DNA of 64,000 bases from Paraburkholderia ferrariae NBRC 106233 (GCF_000685035.1 NZ_BAYB01000013.1:186001-250000), one strand, 5' to 3'; positions 1 through 9,974 are shown, counted from the stretch's first letter. Made by a program: numbers and translations. Notes: generated by a model from the letters alone, not told the origin.

Positions 1-706
1 TGGTCGTGGCCGGGCTCGTGAGAAACCACGCGATCACGACTTCGTCGAACGACACCAGGAACGCGAACAGCGCGCCCGCGAGAATCGACGGACGAAGCTG
101 CGGCAGCACCACCTTGAAGAACACCGTGCTGCGCTTCGCGCCCATGATCGTGGTGGCGAATTCGAGCGCGGGGTCGAGCTTCTTCACGCCGGCCATCACC
201 GTCATCATCATGAACGGCGTGACGTAAGCGACGTGGCTCATCACGAGGCCGAGCGTGGAGCCGACCAGATGCAGGCGCGACAGATACAGATACAGGCCGA
301 GCGACATCACGATCACGGGCACGAGAATCGGGCTCATGAGCAGGAGCAGCACGAAACGCTTGCCGGGAAACTCGTGACGCACGAGGCCGTACGCAGCGGG
401 CACGCCCAGCAGCACCGAAACCAGCATCGTCAGACTGGCCACTTTCAGGCTTTGCAGGATCGGGCCGACCCAGCTGTCCGATGTGAACAGATGCACGTAC
501 AGCGACGTGGACCACACGCGCGGCGGGAACGTCAGCTCGCCGTCGCCGCCGAACGAAATCGGAATGACGATAAGCGTGGGCACCAGAATGAACACGTACA
601 CCAGAATGGCGATGACGTTGCGTAGCCCCGCATAACGGCGCGCGAGACCATCGACCACCACACCGCGCCGGACCGCCGGCAGACTTGCTCGCATCGACGT
701 GCTCAT
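1..706 (-). CDS. ABC transporter inner-membrane permease, PotC-type (partial)
   Basis: Second permease of a polyamine/opine-type ABC importer. The start ATG (706-704) overlaps the stop of the upstream permease as ATGA, so the pair is translationally coupled. The visible 235 residues show an N-terminal membrane segment, a periplasmic stretch, further hydrophobic helices and the EAA-like cytoplasmic loop (MGAKRSTVFFKVVLPQL), which docks on the ATPase. The C-terminus runs off the window. The substrate cannot be read from sequence; the solute-binding protein in the same operon is PotD-like. Confidence 0.85.
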   Translation of the reverse strand, partial: MSTSMRASLPAVRRGVVVDGLARRYAGLRNVIAILVYVFILVPTLIVIPISFGGDGELTFPPRVWSTSLYVHLFTSDSWVGPILQSLKVASLTMLVSVLLGVPAAYGLVRHEFPGKRFVLLLLMSPILVPVIVMSLGLYLYLSRLHLVGSTLGLVMSHVAYVTPFMMMTVMAGVKKLDPALEFATTIMGAKRSTVFFKVVLPQLRPSILAGALFAFLVSFDEVVIAWFLTSPATT

Positions 707-1536
707 GCCATCACCTTTTTCGAATCGCGCTTCTGGAAGCACTCCGCGCCGAGCGCCGCGAGCGTGACGATACCGAGCAGAATCACGCCGATGGCGGACG
801 CCATGTTCCAGTCCATCGTTTCGCGCGTGTAGAAGTCCACGAGATTGGACATCATCGCGTCCTTGCGCCCGCCCAGCAGCGCGGGAATCACGAAGAAGCC
901 CATCGACATGACCGTAGTGCTCAACGCGGCGGCAGCCACCCCGGGCATCGACAAAGGCAGCGTGATGCGGAAGAAAATGCGCGGCGGCTTCGCACCCATA
1001 ATTTCCGAGGCGCGGTACAGCGATTTATCGATGGCGAGCAAACTGGCGAGCACCGGAAACACGATAAAGGGAATCAGATAGTTCGTCATGCCGACCATCA
1101 CGCCGAAGCGGTTGAACAGCATCGGCAATTGCACCTGCGTGGCGAACAGCACCGAAAGCAGTTTGTTGACGAGCCCGTCGCGGCCGAGCAGGACCGTGAA
1201 CGCGTAGCTCTTCACGAGAATGCTGGTCCAGAACGGCACCAGCACAAGCACCATGTAGAGCGCGCGCTTTTTCGGTGTCTGCTTCGCGAGATGCATGGCG
1301 ATGGGGTAACCGAGCAGCAGGCTGCACAGAGAGGCGCAGATGCTGATCTGGAACGTCGACCACAAAGTGCGCAGAAAGAGTTCACTGCCGAAAAGGCGTC
1401 GATAGGCAGAAAGCGACAGGCCGTCATTCACCCAGACACTCGTGTACACCACGTACATCAGCGGTACGAACACCACGAGAAATAAAAATACCGTTGCCGG
1501 GCCGACGTACAGCAACCCATCTTTTCTGCCTTTCAT
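703..1536 (-). CDS. ABC transporter inner-membrane permease, PotB-type
   Basis: First permease of the importer, 277 residues with about six hydrophobic segments and the EAA loop (IMGAKPPRIFFRITLPLS) typical of binding-protein-dependent permeases. The frame stays open well upstream, but the ATG at 1536 is preceded by a GGGAGGAG ribosome site and starts a normal N-terminal helix, so it is chosen. It lies between the binding protein and the second permease on the minus strand. No ATPase subunit is visible and it presumably lies beyond the left edge. Confidence 0.88.
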   Translation of the reverse strand: MKGRKDGLLYVGPATVFLFLVVFVPLMYVVYTSVWVNDGLSLSAYRRLFGSELFLRTLWSTFQISICASLCSLLLGYPIAMHLAKQTPKKRALYMVLVLVPFWTSILVKSYAFTVLLGRDGLVNKLLSVLFATQVQLPMLFNRFGVMVGMTNYLIPFIVFPVLASLLAIDKSLYRASEIMGAKPPRIFFRITLPLSMPGVAAAALSTTVMSMGFFVIPALLGGRKDAMMSNLVDFYTRETMDWNMASAIGVILLGIVTLAALGAECFQKRDSKKVMA

Positions 1537-1613
1537 CACTCCTCCCACTGCTGAAATGCCCCACTGCAAACCGCGCGGCCGCCGCTTGTGCGACGGCTTT
1601 TTTGCCTGCCTCG

Positions 1614-2684
1614 TTACGACAGCACCCACTCCTTGAAGCGCAGCGTGAGTTCGTCGTAGTGCTCGGCCCACCAGACGTCGTTGCTGATGAGGTTCATCTT
1701 GTTGCCAGGGTCCGAAAGCCACTTGCGCACGTCGGGCTTGACGAGCGGCAGCGCCTTCTTGCTGGCCGGCGTGTTGCCGAGATAATCCATGAGCGCGGCC
1801 TGGCGGTCGGGACGCATCGCGAACTGCACGAACTTCATCGCGCTTGCCTTGTTTGGCGCATTCTTCAGGACCACGAGATATTCGAGGCCGGTGAGCGTCT
1901 GCTTGAACGAGAAGTCGATCGGTTTGCCCGCTTCCTGCGCGGCCTTCACGCGCGTCGAATAGGTATAGCTGTAATCGACCTGGCCGGTCTCCACGAGCGA
2001 GACCGTTTGTGGCGTCTGATCGACCCATTTGCCGATATACGGCTTGATGCGGTTGAGCGAGCGGAATGCGCGTTCCACGTCGAGCGGATAGATCTTTTCC
2101 GGCGGTACGCCGTCGGCGAGCAAGGCGATTTCGAGCGTTTCGCTCGCGCGGTTGCGCAGCGTGCGCTGGCCGGGAAACTTCTTCACGTCGAAGTAATCGG
2201 CGAAGGTTTCCGGGTGCTTGCCCGCCGGATACTTGCTGTTGTCCCAGCAAATTCCTCCTGTGAAGCCGTAGAAGGGCACGGCGAATTTCGTCATCGGAGC
2301 GATCAGGTCGTGCTGGTCGAACAGCGCCGGATCGAGCGGCTCCCAATAGCCGTTCTTCGCGCCCGTCATCGCCATCGGGCCCACGGCATCGAACACGTCC
2401 CACTGCACGTTGCTGGTCATCACCTGCGCCTTGACGCGGGCGAGATCAGGCGTGTCGACGAGCGTCACGTGTACGCCGAACTCCTTTTCGAACGGTTTCG
2501 CGAGCGCTTCTTCCACACCCTGATGATAGTTGCCGCCCCAGCTCACGACCGTGAGGTTGGTCGCGGCCGCCGCCTTGCGCGACGTGACGATCATCGGTGC
2601 GGCAACGGCCCCCGTGAGTAGCGTGGCGCCCGCCGCCTGAAGAAAGCGACGGCGCGGAAGCATGATGTTGTTATCGGATGACAT
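1614..2684 (-). CDS. Extracellular solute-binding protein, PotD/spermidine-putrescine type
   Basis: Periplasmic binding protein of 356 residues for the adjacent ABC importer. The N-terminus carries a twin-arginine-like signal (RRRFLQAAGATLLTGAVAA), suggesting Tat export, followed by the TNLTVVSWGG strand common to family-1/PotD binding proteins. It is transcribed with two permeases downstream and a DapA-family enzyme upstream on the same strand. The ligand is not predictable; polyamines, opines or other amine compounds are all possible. Confidence 0.88.
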   Translation of the reverse strand: MSSDNNIMLPRRRFLQAAGATLLTGAVAAPMIVTSRKAAAATNLTVVSWGGNYHQGVEEALAKPFEKEFGVHVTLVDTPDLARVKAQVMTSNVQWDVFDAVGPMAMTGAKNGYWEPLDPALFDQHDLIAPMTKFAVPFYGFTGGICWDNSKYPAGKHPETFADYFDVKKFPGQRTLRNRASETLEIALLADGVPPEKIYPLDVERAFRSLNRIKPYIGKWVDQTPQTVSLVETGQVDYSYTYSTRVKAAQEAGKPIDFSFKQTLTGLEYLVVLKNAPNKASAMKFVQFAMRPDRQAALMDYLGNTPASKKALPLVKPDVRKWLSDPGNKMNLISNDVWWAEHYDELTLRFKEWVLS

Positions 2685-2720
2685 GAAAATCCCTCTTGGT
2701 ATCGATGGTCTCGGTGCGGT

Positions 2721-3644
2721 TCAAACGCCTGCTGCGGTGGTGGAATACGCTGCCTCGCGCGCGACGAGCGGCGCCATGACGTCGGCGAGACGCTGGCGCA
2801 GCGCGGCCGACGCGGCCTTGAGCGGCGGCAGCACGTCGCCGAAGGGCAAGCCTTGCAGCGTGAGCGCGGCCTTGATCGGCGCGGGATTCGGCTCGGCGAA
2901 AATGGCGTCGATCAGCGGGCGCAACGTGGCGTGCAGCGCGACGGCCTGGTCGAGCTGGCCGTTCGACGCGAGCGAGAGCACGCGCGCCCATTGCTTCGGC
3001 ACGAGGTTCGAGCTGGAGATGATGCCGCCCACGGCGCCCATCGCCACGTGCAGCGGCAGCACGTCTTCCTCGCCGCTCAGGATGGCGATCTTCGACGCGC
3101 AGAGTTCGGCCGCGCGCATCTGCGTGGCGAGGTCGGGGTTGCATGCCTTGATGCCGACGACGCGCGTGAGCGCGGTGAGCTTCGCGACGGTTTCGTAGTG
3201 CAGCGAGACGCCGGTGCGATACGGGATTTCGTAGAGGATGATGTCCGCGTCGACTTCGTCGGCGAAGCGGCGGTAGTAATCGACGATCCCCTCCTGCGTG
3301 GGCCGGAAATAGTACGGCGTGACGACCATGAGCGCCTTCGCGCCGGCTTTCACGAACGCCTGCGCGTTGTCGATGGCGTCGCCGAGACCCGGCGAGAGAA
3401 TGCCCGGCACCACGGGCAGCGCGCCCGCCGCCGCTTCGAGCGACGTTTCCACCACGCGCATGCGCTCCGCGAACGACAACGCCGTGTATTCGCCGGTGCC
3501 GCCGAGCGGCACCACGCCATCCGCGCCGGCCTCGACGAGTTTCCCGATCTGCGCCGCGAGCGGCGCGGCGACGAAGCGGCCATCCGCGCCGAGAGGAGTG
3601 GGAACTGCCGTCAAAATGCCTGCATAGGGGTGCAACTTGCTCAT
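2721..3644 (-). CDS. Dihydrodipicolinate synthase / N-acetylneuraminate lyase family aldolase
   Basis: Class I aldolase-fold enzyme of 307 residues, the usual family length from the MSKLHPYAG start; the open frame upstream adds a non-homologous extension. Visible family motifs are GGTGEYTALS near residue 45 (the TTGE-type pyruvate carboxyl-binding loop), YEIPYRTG (catalytic Tyr region) and VVGIKACNPD (Schiff-base Lys). It sits upstream of the importer genes and probably catabolises a keto-acid derived from the imported compound. A true lysine-biosynthetic DapA is less likely in this context. Confidence 0.85.
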   Translation of the reverse strand: MSKLHPYAGILTAVPTPLGADGRFVAAPLAAQIGKLVEAGADGVVPLGGTGEYTALSFAERMRVVETSLEAAAGALPVVPGILSPGLGDAIDNAQAFVKAGAKALMVVTPYYFRPTQEGIVDYYRRFADEVDADIILYEIPYRTGVSLHYETVAKLTALTRVVGIKACNPDLATQMRAAELCASKIAILSGEEDVLPLHVAMGAVGGIISSSNLVPKQWARVLSLASNGQLDQAVALHATLRPLIDAIFAEPNPAPIKAALTLQGLPFGDVLPPLKAASAALRQRLADVMAPLVAREAAYSTTAAGV

Positions 3645-4027
3645 CGGTACGCTCTTCGAGATTGGGCCGGTCAACGTCGCCGGGAATTTGAATGAGACTC
3701 CATGGCTTGAACGATAAGGAGGCAAAAAAACCGGGCCTGCACCATCAGTGCCAGTTACCCTCTTTATAAGGCCGGGTTATTCAATGAAGATTGGAGCAGG
3801 CGGGATGAGGCTCCCCGGCCCTGCGCGGCCGCTTGATCGGCGCAAACGGCCGGGCGTTGAGGGTTTCCCCTGACATGATTTTTGCTGTTTTTCAGGGCGT
3901 CCGCTCACGGCGGGGATTGTCGCCTTACAAAAAGACGATGGGAACACCTGTTAGGCCGCCCTCGAGAGAGATAGCTTCTCAAATTCGGGAAATAGGTTAA
4001 GCGGTTTGGTCGGGGCCCGTGCCAGAG

Positions 4028-4217
4028 AGGTGGCCGCGCAAATGGAAGCGGCAGTTGCAGGAGCGTGCGGCAGACGTGTTTGGTGCGACCGGTGCGCCAT
4101 CGAGCGAGCCGCCAGTGGACGTAAAAAACGCTGCACGCGAAGATCGGACAGTTGACGCTGGAGAACGATTTTTTTGTCAGGAGCGCTCGGCAAAGCCGGA
4201 CTGCTGAGCGCAAAGCG
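4028..4217 (+). pseudogene. IS3-family OrfA fragment (frameshifted)
   Basis: Reading through the frames recovers the C-terminal half of an IS3 OrfA: a KWKRQLQERAADVFG stretch, then TLHAKIGQLTLENDF, then SGALGKAGLLSAKR. Joining these needs removal of one A in the A6 tract near 4119 and one T in the T7 tract near 4169. The N-terminal helix-turn-helix half is missing. This is decay, not the programmed orfA/orfB frameshift, because both shifts lie inside the OrfA domain. Confidence 0.65.
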
Positions 4218-5010
4218 ATGATTGACCGTACGCATGCGCTGCCGGTTTCGCGACAGACGCGACTGGTTGGCATCGCGAGGCCAAGCGCGTATTACCGGGC
4301 GCAACCAGTCAGCGAAGTCGATCAGTTGCTGATGCGGCGAGTCGACGAACTGCACACGGAGTTTCCATTTACCGGGGCACGGATGCTGGCGCGCCTGCTG
4401 CGCCGGCAGGGCCATGGGGTGGGTCGCCGTCGCGTACGCACGCTGATGAAGCGCATGGGTATCGAGGCGCCGTACTGCAAGCCGAACACGAGCCGGCGCA
4501 ATGCACAGCACAAGATCTGGCCGTACCTGCTGCGCTGCATGAAGATCGACCACGCCAATCAGGTGTTCGCACTCGACACGACGTACGTTCCGATGGCGCG
4601 CGGCTTCGTGTACCTGACGGCGGTGGTGGACTGGACGAGCCGCAAGATTCTCGCGCACCGGGTCGCCATCACGCTGGAAGCCACGCACGCCGTCGAGGCA
4701 CTGGAAGAGGCGTTCGTCCGCTACGGACTGCCGGACATCGTGAACACCGATCAGGGTAGCCAGTTCACGGCGGGCACGTTCACTGAGGCCGTGCTCAGCC
4801 GGGGCGTGCAGTTGTCGATGGACGGCAAGGGCGCCTGGCGCAACAACGTGTTTGTCGAACGCATGTGGCGCAGCATCAAGTACGAAGAGATTTACCTGCG
4901 AGCCTACGATTCGGTCAGCCATGCCCGGCGCTCCATCGGCGACTACATCGAGCTTTACAACCGGAAACGGCCCCGTTCGAGCCTGGCGGACCAGACGCCG
5001 GATGAGGGAT
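4218..5010 (+). pseudogene. IS3-family transposase OrfB, 3'-truncated
   Basis: DDE integrase-type transposase. ATG at 4218 overlaps the orfA stop region (cgATGa), the normal IS3 arrangement. The catalytic triad is visible: D in ALDTTYV, D in VNTDQGSQFT and E in FVERMWRSIK. Homology stops after SSLADQTPDE, where an intact protein would continue about 20-30 residues; the frame then reads through the antisense of the neighbouring permease gene to a stop near 5138. With OrfA broken the element is probably immobile. Confidence 0.8.
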
Positions 5011-5017
5011 GCCCGCG

Positions 5018-6142
5018 CTACGCCATCTGGCTGATCGTATTGCGAAAGCGCCGCAGCGACAGCAGGAAGAGCACGGCGCCGATCACCACGAGCACGAGGA
5101 AGGGCCTCCATACGACGTCGAGGCCGGCGCCGCGGTAGAGGATGGCCTGCCCGAGCTCGACGAAGTGCGTGGTCGGTGCAGCGAGCATGATGTCCTGCAC
5201 GGGCTTCGGCATGCTCTCGCGCGGTGTGATGCTGCCCGACAGCATCTCCAGCGGCAGCAGGACGAGCACCATCAGCATGCCGAACTGCGGCATGCTGCGG
5301 GCGATCGTCGCGAGAAATATCCCCATCGACGTCGTGGCAAAGAGGTGCAACGCGGCGCCGACGAGGAACAGCATCACCGATCCTTCGATCGGCACGTGCA
5401 GCGCGCCGCGCACCACGAACGTCAGCGAAAACGCGGCCGCCACGAGGACCACCAGTCCCATCGACCACACCTTGGCCAGCATGATTTCCGCAGGCGTGAC
5501 CGGCATCACGAGCAGATGCTCGATCGTGCCGTGTTCGCGTTCGCGGATCAGCGCCGCACCGGTCAGAATGATCGACAGCATGGTTACGTTGTTGATGATC
5601 TCCATGAGCGCGCCGAACCACGACTGTTCGAGGTTCGGGTTGAAACGCATGTGCGTTTCGAGGTCGACCGGCGGCGCGCTGACGCTCCGGTAACGACGCA
5701 CGAAGTCGCTGATTTCGCCGCTTACGATCTGCTGGACATAGCCACTGCCCGTGAACGCCTGGCTCATGCGGGTGGCGTCGACACTGAGCTGGATTTTGGC
5801 GTGCCGTCCGGCCAGCACGTCGCGCTGGAAGTTCGGCGGAATGCTGAGCGAAAACGTGTACTCGCCGGAGTCGAGCCCGTGATCGACCTGTGCAGCGCTG
5901 ATCAGCACCGGCGTGCCGAACTGCGGCGGGAAAAACGCCGAGATGATGCGCGCCGACAACGGCGAGCCGTCCTCGTCGACGAATGCGATGGGCGCCATGT
6001 GCAGCGTGTCGGGCTGTGCCGTGGCGGCCGAATAGATCGAGGCAGTGAACGTGAAGGCGATCAGCACGAGCATGATCGGGTCGCGCAACAGGCTCCAGAG
6101 TTCTTTGACGCCAAGCCGGTAGACATTCGCAAATGATCGCAT
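5018..6142 (-). CDS. ABC-2 type efflux permease (YhhJ-like)
   Basis: Inner-membrane component of a drug-type efflux ABC system, 374 residues. It has an N-terminal membrane helix, a large periplasmic domain and about five C-terminal helices, with the conserved REREHGTIEHLLVMPVTP loop of the ABC-2 (YadH/YhhJ) family. It starts 3 bases after the stop of the RbbA-like gene and is the last gene of a four-gene operon. Its stop lies only a few bases from the truncated IS3 remnant, but the C-terminus looks natural. Confidence 0.88.
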   Translation of the reverse strand: MRSFANVYRLGVKELWSLLRDPIMLVLIAFTFTASIYSAATAQPDTLHMAPIAFVDEDGSPLSARIISAFFPPQFGTPVLISAAQVDHGLDSGEYTFSLSIPPNFQRDVLAGRHAKIQLSVDATRMSQAFTGSGYVQQIVSGEISDFVRRYRSVSAPPVDLETHMRFNPNLEQSWFGALMEIINNVTMLSIILTGAALIREREHGTIEHLLVMPVTPAEIMLAKVWSMGLVVLVAAAFSLTFVVRGALHVPIEGSVMLFLVGAALHLFATTSMGIFLATIARSMPQFGMLMVLVLLPLEMLSGSITPRESMPKPVQDIMLAAPTTHFVELGQAILYRGAGLDVVWRPFLVLVVIGAVLFLLSLRRFRNTISQMA

Positions 6143-6144
6143 CG

Positions 6145-8904
6145 TCACCGCTCCTGCTTGCGAAGCAGCATGAGGGTCGTGCCGAGGATCACGGGCACGG
6201 CGGCGAGGAGCGGCCAGAACTGGGCACGCAGATCGGCGAAGCCGAGCGCCTTGTTGAACACGCCGCGGCTGATTGTCACCATGTAGGTGGCCGGATAGAT
6301 CTCGCCGATGAGCCGCCCGCTGCCGCTCATCGAGGAGAGCGGATTGATGAGTCCGGCAAACTGCACCGCCGGAATCATGGTGCCGATCATCGTGAAGAAC
6401 ATCGCCGCGATCTGGCTGCGCGTGAAGGTGGACGCCAGCAAGCCGATGCCGGTCGCGACGACGCTGTAGACCAGCACCGCCGCCAGCAGCGTGAGGAAGC
6501 TCCCCTTCACCGGCACGCCGAACGCGATGCCGGCGAGCAGCGTCATCAGCAGAAAGTTGAGCACCGCCAGCAGGATGTACGGAACCTGCTTGCCGATCAG
6601 GAATTCGATCCGCGTCACAGGTGTGACGTACAGGTTGATGATGGAGCCGAGTTCGCGCTCGCGCACCACCGCAAGCGCGGTCAGCATTGCCGGCAACATC
6701 AGCAGCAGCAGCGGGATGATGGCCGGCACCATCGCAGGCAGGCTCTTCACGTCCGGGTTGTAGCGAAAGCGCGTCTCGATGTCGACCTGTGCCGCCGGCG
6801 CGGCGCCGAGCCGGTGCAGGCTCTGGTCCACCAGCCATGCGGCGTGCATGCCCTGGACGTAGCCGCGTATCGTTTCGGCGCGCTGCGGCATGGCGCCGTC
6901 GATCCACACGCCGATCTGGACGGGACTGCCGCGTTCGACGTCGCGCGCGAAGTCGGGCGGAATCTCGATCGCGAGCGACAGGTCGCCACTGCGCATGCGC
7001 CGGTCCATGTCGGCGTAGTCGGCCAGCGGGGCCTGCTGCACGAAATAGCGGGAACCCGCGATGTTGAGCGCGTAGTCGCGACTCAGTCCGGTCTGGTCGC
7101 GGTCGAGCACGGCGAAGCTGAGATTCTCCACGTCGAGGCTCACGCCAAAGCCCATCACGCACATCAGCACCAGCGAGCCCAGCAGCGCGAGCGCAGCCCG
7201 CACGGGGTCGCGGCGCAGCTCCAGCGCCTCGCGCCACATGTAGCTGAGCACGCGACGCGGGCTGAAGCGGCGATGTGCACGAGCGCCCGGGGCTTGCGGC
7301 AGTGCGCCCGCCGTGGGCGCCGGGGCGGCCTCCGCAGCGGTGCCGCCCTCGACCGTCTCGCCGCCGGCTTCGGTCAGATAGCCGATGAAAGCCGCTTCGA
7401 GCGTCGCGGTGCCACGCACGCGAATCAGCGCGGCAGGTGCGTCGCTCGCGAGCACGCGGCCCGCATGCATCAGCGAAATCCGGTCGCAGCGCTCGGCCTC
7501 GTTCATGAAGTGCGTGGAGATGAAGATCGTTACGTGGTCGCGGCGCGCCAGATCGAGCATCAACTGCCAGAAGGTGTCGCGCGCAACGGGGTCCACACCG
7601 GACGTGGGCTCATCGAGGATCAGCAGCTCGGGCCGATGCACCATGGCGACCGCCAGCGAGAGCCGCTGCCGGATGCCGGGAGGCAGGCTTTCGGGCAGCG
7701 CGTCCAGCGAGTCGGCGAGGCCGAAGCGGTTCACCATCTCGCTCACCCGCGCCGAGATGTCGTGCTCGCTCACATGGAAAAGCCGCGCGTGCAGCACGAG
7801 GTTCTGGCGCACGGTCAGCTCCCCGTACAGCGAGAACGCCTGCGACATGTAGCCGACCCGGCGGCGCGTCTGCATGTCGCGCGGATCGACGGGATGGCCG
7901 AATAGCGTGGCCGTTCCCTCGCTGGCCGGCAGCAAGCCCGTGAGCATCTTCATCGTGGTCGACTTGCCGCAGCCGTTCGAGCCGAGGAAGCCGAAAATCT
8001 CGCCGCGGCGGATGCGGAAACTCACGTGATCGACGGCGACGAAATCGCCGAAGCGCATCGTCAGGTCATGCGCCTCGATCGCGATGTCGGTGTGCGCGCC
8101 GTCCTGAAGCGGCGTGATGCGAACGGGCTCGTGGCCGCGCCGCCGGTCTTCGGGCAGCAGCGCGATGAAGGCGGCCTCCAGCGTATCGCAGGCCGTGCGC
8201 GCGAGCAGTTCGACCGGCGTGCCCGTGGCGAGCACGCGGCCCGCGTCCATTGCGACGAGCCAGTCGAACCGCTGCGCTTCGTCCATGTACGCGGTCGCGA
8301 CGATCACGCTCATGCCCGGCCGACCCTCGCGGATATGCGCGATCAGGCTCCAGAACTGCGCGCGAGCGAGCGGATCGACGCCCGTGGTCGGCTCGTCGAG
8401 GATCAGCAGGTCCGGATCGTGGATCAGCGCGCAGCACAGGCCGAGCTTCTGCTTCATGCCGCCCGAGAGCTTGCCGGCGGCGCGCGCGAGGAACGGGTAC
8501 AGGCCCGTGCTGCGCGTCAGGTCGTCGATGCGGCGGCGGCGCTCGCGGGCGTCGTGGCCGAAAAGCCGCGCGAAGAACTGCAGGTTTTCCTCGACCGAGA
8601 GCGTTGGATACAGGTTTCGGCCGAGCCCCTGCGGCATATAGGCGATGCGCGGACAGACCGCGTCGCGGTGGCGTGCCGACGCCATGTCGCCGCCGAGCAC
8701 GCCGACTTCGCCCTGCTGGATCGCCCGCGCGCCTGCGGCGAGCGCGAGCAGGCTCGACTTGCCTACGCCGTCCGGCCCGATCAGGCCGGCCATGCAACCG
8801 GCGGGAATGTCGAGGGTGACGTCGTCGAGTGCGCTGACCCTGCCGTAGCGCAGGCTCACGCCTCGCAGACGGACGACGGCCCGCTCGGGAGGCGTCGGGT
8901 TCAC
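6145..8904 (-). CDS. RbbA-like fused ABC ATPase/ABC-2 permease
   Basis: Protein of 919 residues with two ABC ATPase domains followed by an ABC-2 permease domain. The first Walker A is GPDGVGKSS with signature LSGGMKQKL and Walker B LLILDEPTTG; the second Walker A is GSNGCGKST with Walker B LLILDEPTSG. The second signature is altered (LPPGIRQRL instead of LSGGQ-like). The C-terminal 370 residues carry the ABC-2 loop RERELGSIINLYVTPVT. The GTG start at 8904 overlaps the HlyD stop as GTGA. Family members are called ribosome-associated ATPase RbbA/YhiH; here the context indicates efflux. Confidence 0.9.
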   Translation of the reverse strand: MNPTPPERAVVRLRGVSLRYGRVSALDDVTLDIPAGCMAGLIGPDGVGKSSLLALAAGARAIQQGEVGVLGGDMASARHRDAVCPRIAYMPQGLGRNLYPTLSVEENLQFFARLFGHDARERRRRIDDLTRSTGLYPFLARAAGKLSGGMKQKLGLCCALIHDPDLLILDEPTTGVDPLARAQFWSLIAHIREGRPGMSVIVATAYMDEAQRFDWLVAMDAGRVLATGTPVELLARTACDTLEAAFIALLPEDRRRGHEPVRITPLQDGAHTDIAIEAHDLTMRFGDFVAVDHVSFRIRRGEIFGFLGSNGCGKSTTMKMLTGLLPASEGTATLFGHPVDPRDMQTRRRVGYMSQAFSLYGELTVRQNLVLHARLFHVSEHDISARVSEMVNRFGLADSLDALPESLPPGIRQRLSLAVAMVHRPELLILDEPTSGVDPVARDTFWQLMLDLARRDHVTIFISTHFMNEAERCDRISLMHAGRVLASDAPAALIRVRGTATLEAAFIGYLTEAGGETVEGGTAAEAAPAPTAGALPQAPGARAHRRFSPRRVLSYMWREALELRRDPVRAALALLGSLVLMCVMGFGVSLDVENLSFAVLDRDQTGLSRDYALNIAGSRYFVQQAPLADYADMDRRMRSGDLSLAIEIPPDFARDVERGSPVQIGVWIDGAMPQRAETIRGYVQGMHAAWLVDQSLHRLGAAPAAQVDIETRFRYNPDVKSLPAMVPAIIPLLLLMLPAMLTALAVVRERELGSIINLYVTPVTRIEFLIGKQVPYILLAVLNFLLMTLLAGIAFGVPVKGSFLTLLAAVLVYSVVATGIGLLASTFTRSQIAAMFFTMIGTMIPAVQFAGLINPLSSMSGSGRLIGEIYPATYMVTISRGVFNKALGFADLRAQFWPLLAAVPVILGTTLMLLRKQER

Positions 8905-9974
8905 TGCGGCACCCTGATCGCCAGACTGGCGGGCCAGCTGGCCGCAGCGTCGATCCTGACCCACGCCACGCCGGGCAACCCGGTCTTGACCAGTTTCAGA
9001 TGTTGCAGCAGCAGTTCGCGGCTGATGCGGGCCTTGATGCGGAACATCAGCTTCTGCCGTTCGCTCGCGGTTTCCACGGTCTTCGGCGTGAACTGTGCCG
9101 TGCTGGCGACGAATGAGACCGTGGCAGGAATCACGTAGTCGGGTGCGGCATCGAGTACGATGCGAACCTCGGCGCCGAGCGCCACCTTGCCAGCGGCCGT
9201 CTCGGGCAGGAAGAACGTCATATAGACGTCCGAAAGATCCACCATGTTGAGGACCTTGCCCCCCGCAGGCAGCACTTCGCCCGGCTGGGCCACGCGGTAC
9301 TGGACCCGTCCGTCGCGCGGCGCGACGAGCTGGCTGTCCGTGATGTCGGCATTAACCCGCGCGATGGTCGCCCCGGCGGCGGCCACCATCGAGCGCGCGG
9401 CGACGAGCTGCGCGCGGGTCGCGGTGATCGCCGCGTCGGCCGCAGCGACCTGGGCTTTCGCAGCGCTCACGGTGGCCTGTGCGCTGCGCTCGCGCGCGCG
9501 ATCGTCGTCGAGCTCCTGCATCGACGACGCGCCTTCGCGCGACAACGTCTCCGAGCGTGCCAGCTTGCGCTGCGCGGCATCCAGTTCCGCTTCGCGCTGC
9601 GCGACGAGCGCCGCCGCCGCCACTTTGTCGCTTTCGCGCTGCGCGACTTGGGCCTCGATGCTCGCCGCGTTGTTGATCGTCTGCTGGTGCTGGGCCTGCG
9701 CCTCGTCGAGCTGCGCCTCCAGCACCTGCACCTCCATCTTCGCGAGCGGCTGCCCGGCCTTCACGAAGTCGCCCTCGTCGACATAGATGCTGTCCACGCG
9801 GCCCGCGAGCTTCGTCGCGACGTCGATCTCGGTGGCCTCGATGCGGCCGTTGCCGCTCGCGAAACCGGCGCCCGGACCGGTGTCCCGCAGATGCATCCAT
9901 GCGTAGTAGCCGGTCGCCACGGCAACCAGCAGCAGCGCGGCAGCGGGTAACAGCTTCTTCATCGGGACATTCAT
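8901..9974 (-). CDS. HlyD-family periplasmic adaptor
   Basis: Membrane-fusion protein of 357 residues with an N-terminal signal-anchor, a biotinyl-lipoyl half (GRIEATEIDVATKLAGRV), a long alpha-helical hairpin rich in Ala/Gln/Arg and a second lipoyl half (LVAPRDGRVQYRVAQPGE). It bridges the inner-membrane ABC pump and the outer-membrane factor. Start ATG 9974 overlaps the stop of the outer-membrane factor gene as ATGA. It resembles YhiI/YbhG adaptors that accompany RbbA-like pumps. Confidence 0.9.
   Translation of the reverse strand: MNVPMKKLLPAAALLLVAVATGYYAWMHLRDTGPGAGFASGNGRIEATEIDVATKLAGRVDSIYVDEGDFVKAGQPLAKMEVQVLEAQLDEAQAQHQQTINNAASIEAQVAQRESDKVAAAALVAQREAELDAAQRKLARSETLSREGASSMQELDDDRARERSAQATVSAAKAQVAAADAAITATRAQLVAARSMVAAAGATIARVNADITDSQLVAPRDGRVQYRVAQPGEVLPAGGKVLNMVDLSDVYMTFFLPETAAGKVALGAEVRIVLDAAPDYVIPATVSFVASTAQFTPKTVETASERQKLMFRIKARISRELLLQHLKLVKTGLPGVAWVRIDAAASWPASLAIRVPQ

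Larger units (their letters stand above)
4022..5010 (+). mobile_element. IS3-family insertion sequence remnant
   Basis: Contains the 3' half of an orfA and most of an orfB of an IS3-family element. The left part of orfA is absent, orfA carries two homopolymer frameshifts, and orfB is cut about 20-30 residues early, exactly where the convergent ABC-2 permease gene ends. No inverted repeats or target duplication could be recognised. Boundaries are approximate and set by where transposase homology stops. Confidence 0.75.

Noticed and set aside
4110..4220. Programmed frameshift between IS3 orfA and orfB
   Set aside because: Both shifts fall inside the orfA domain and would scramble it; they look like homopolymer indels.
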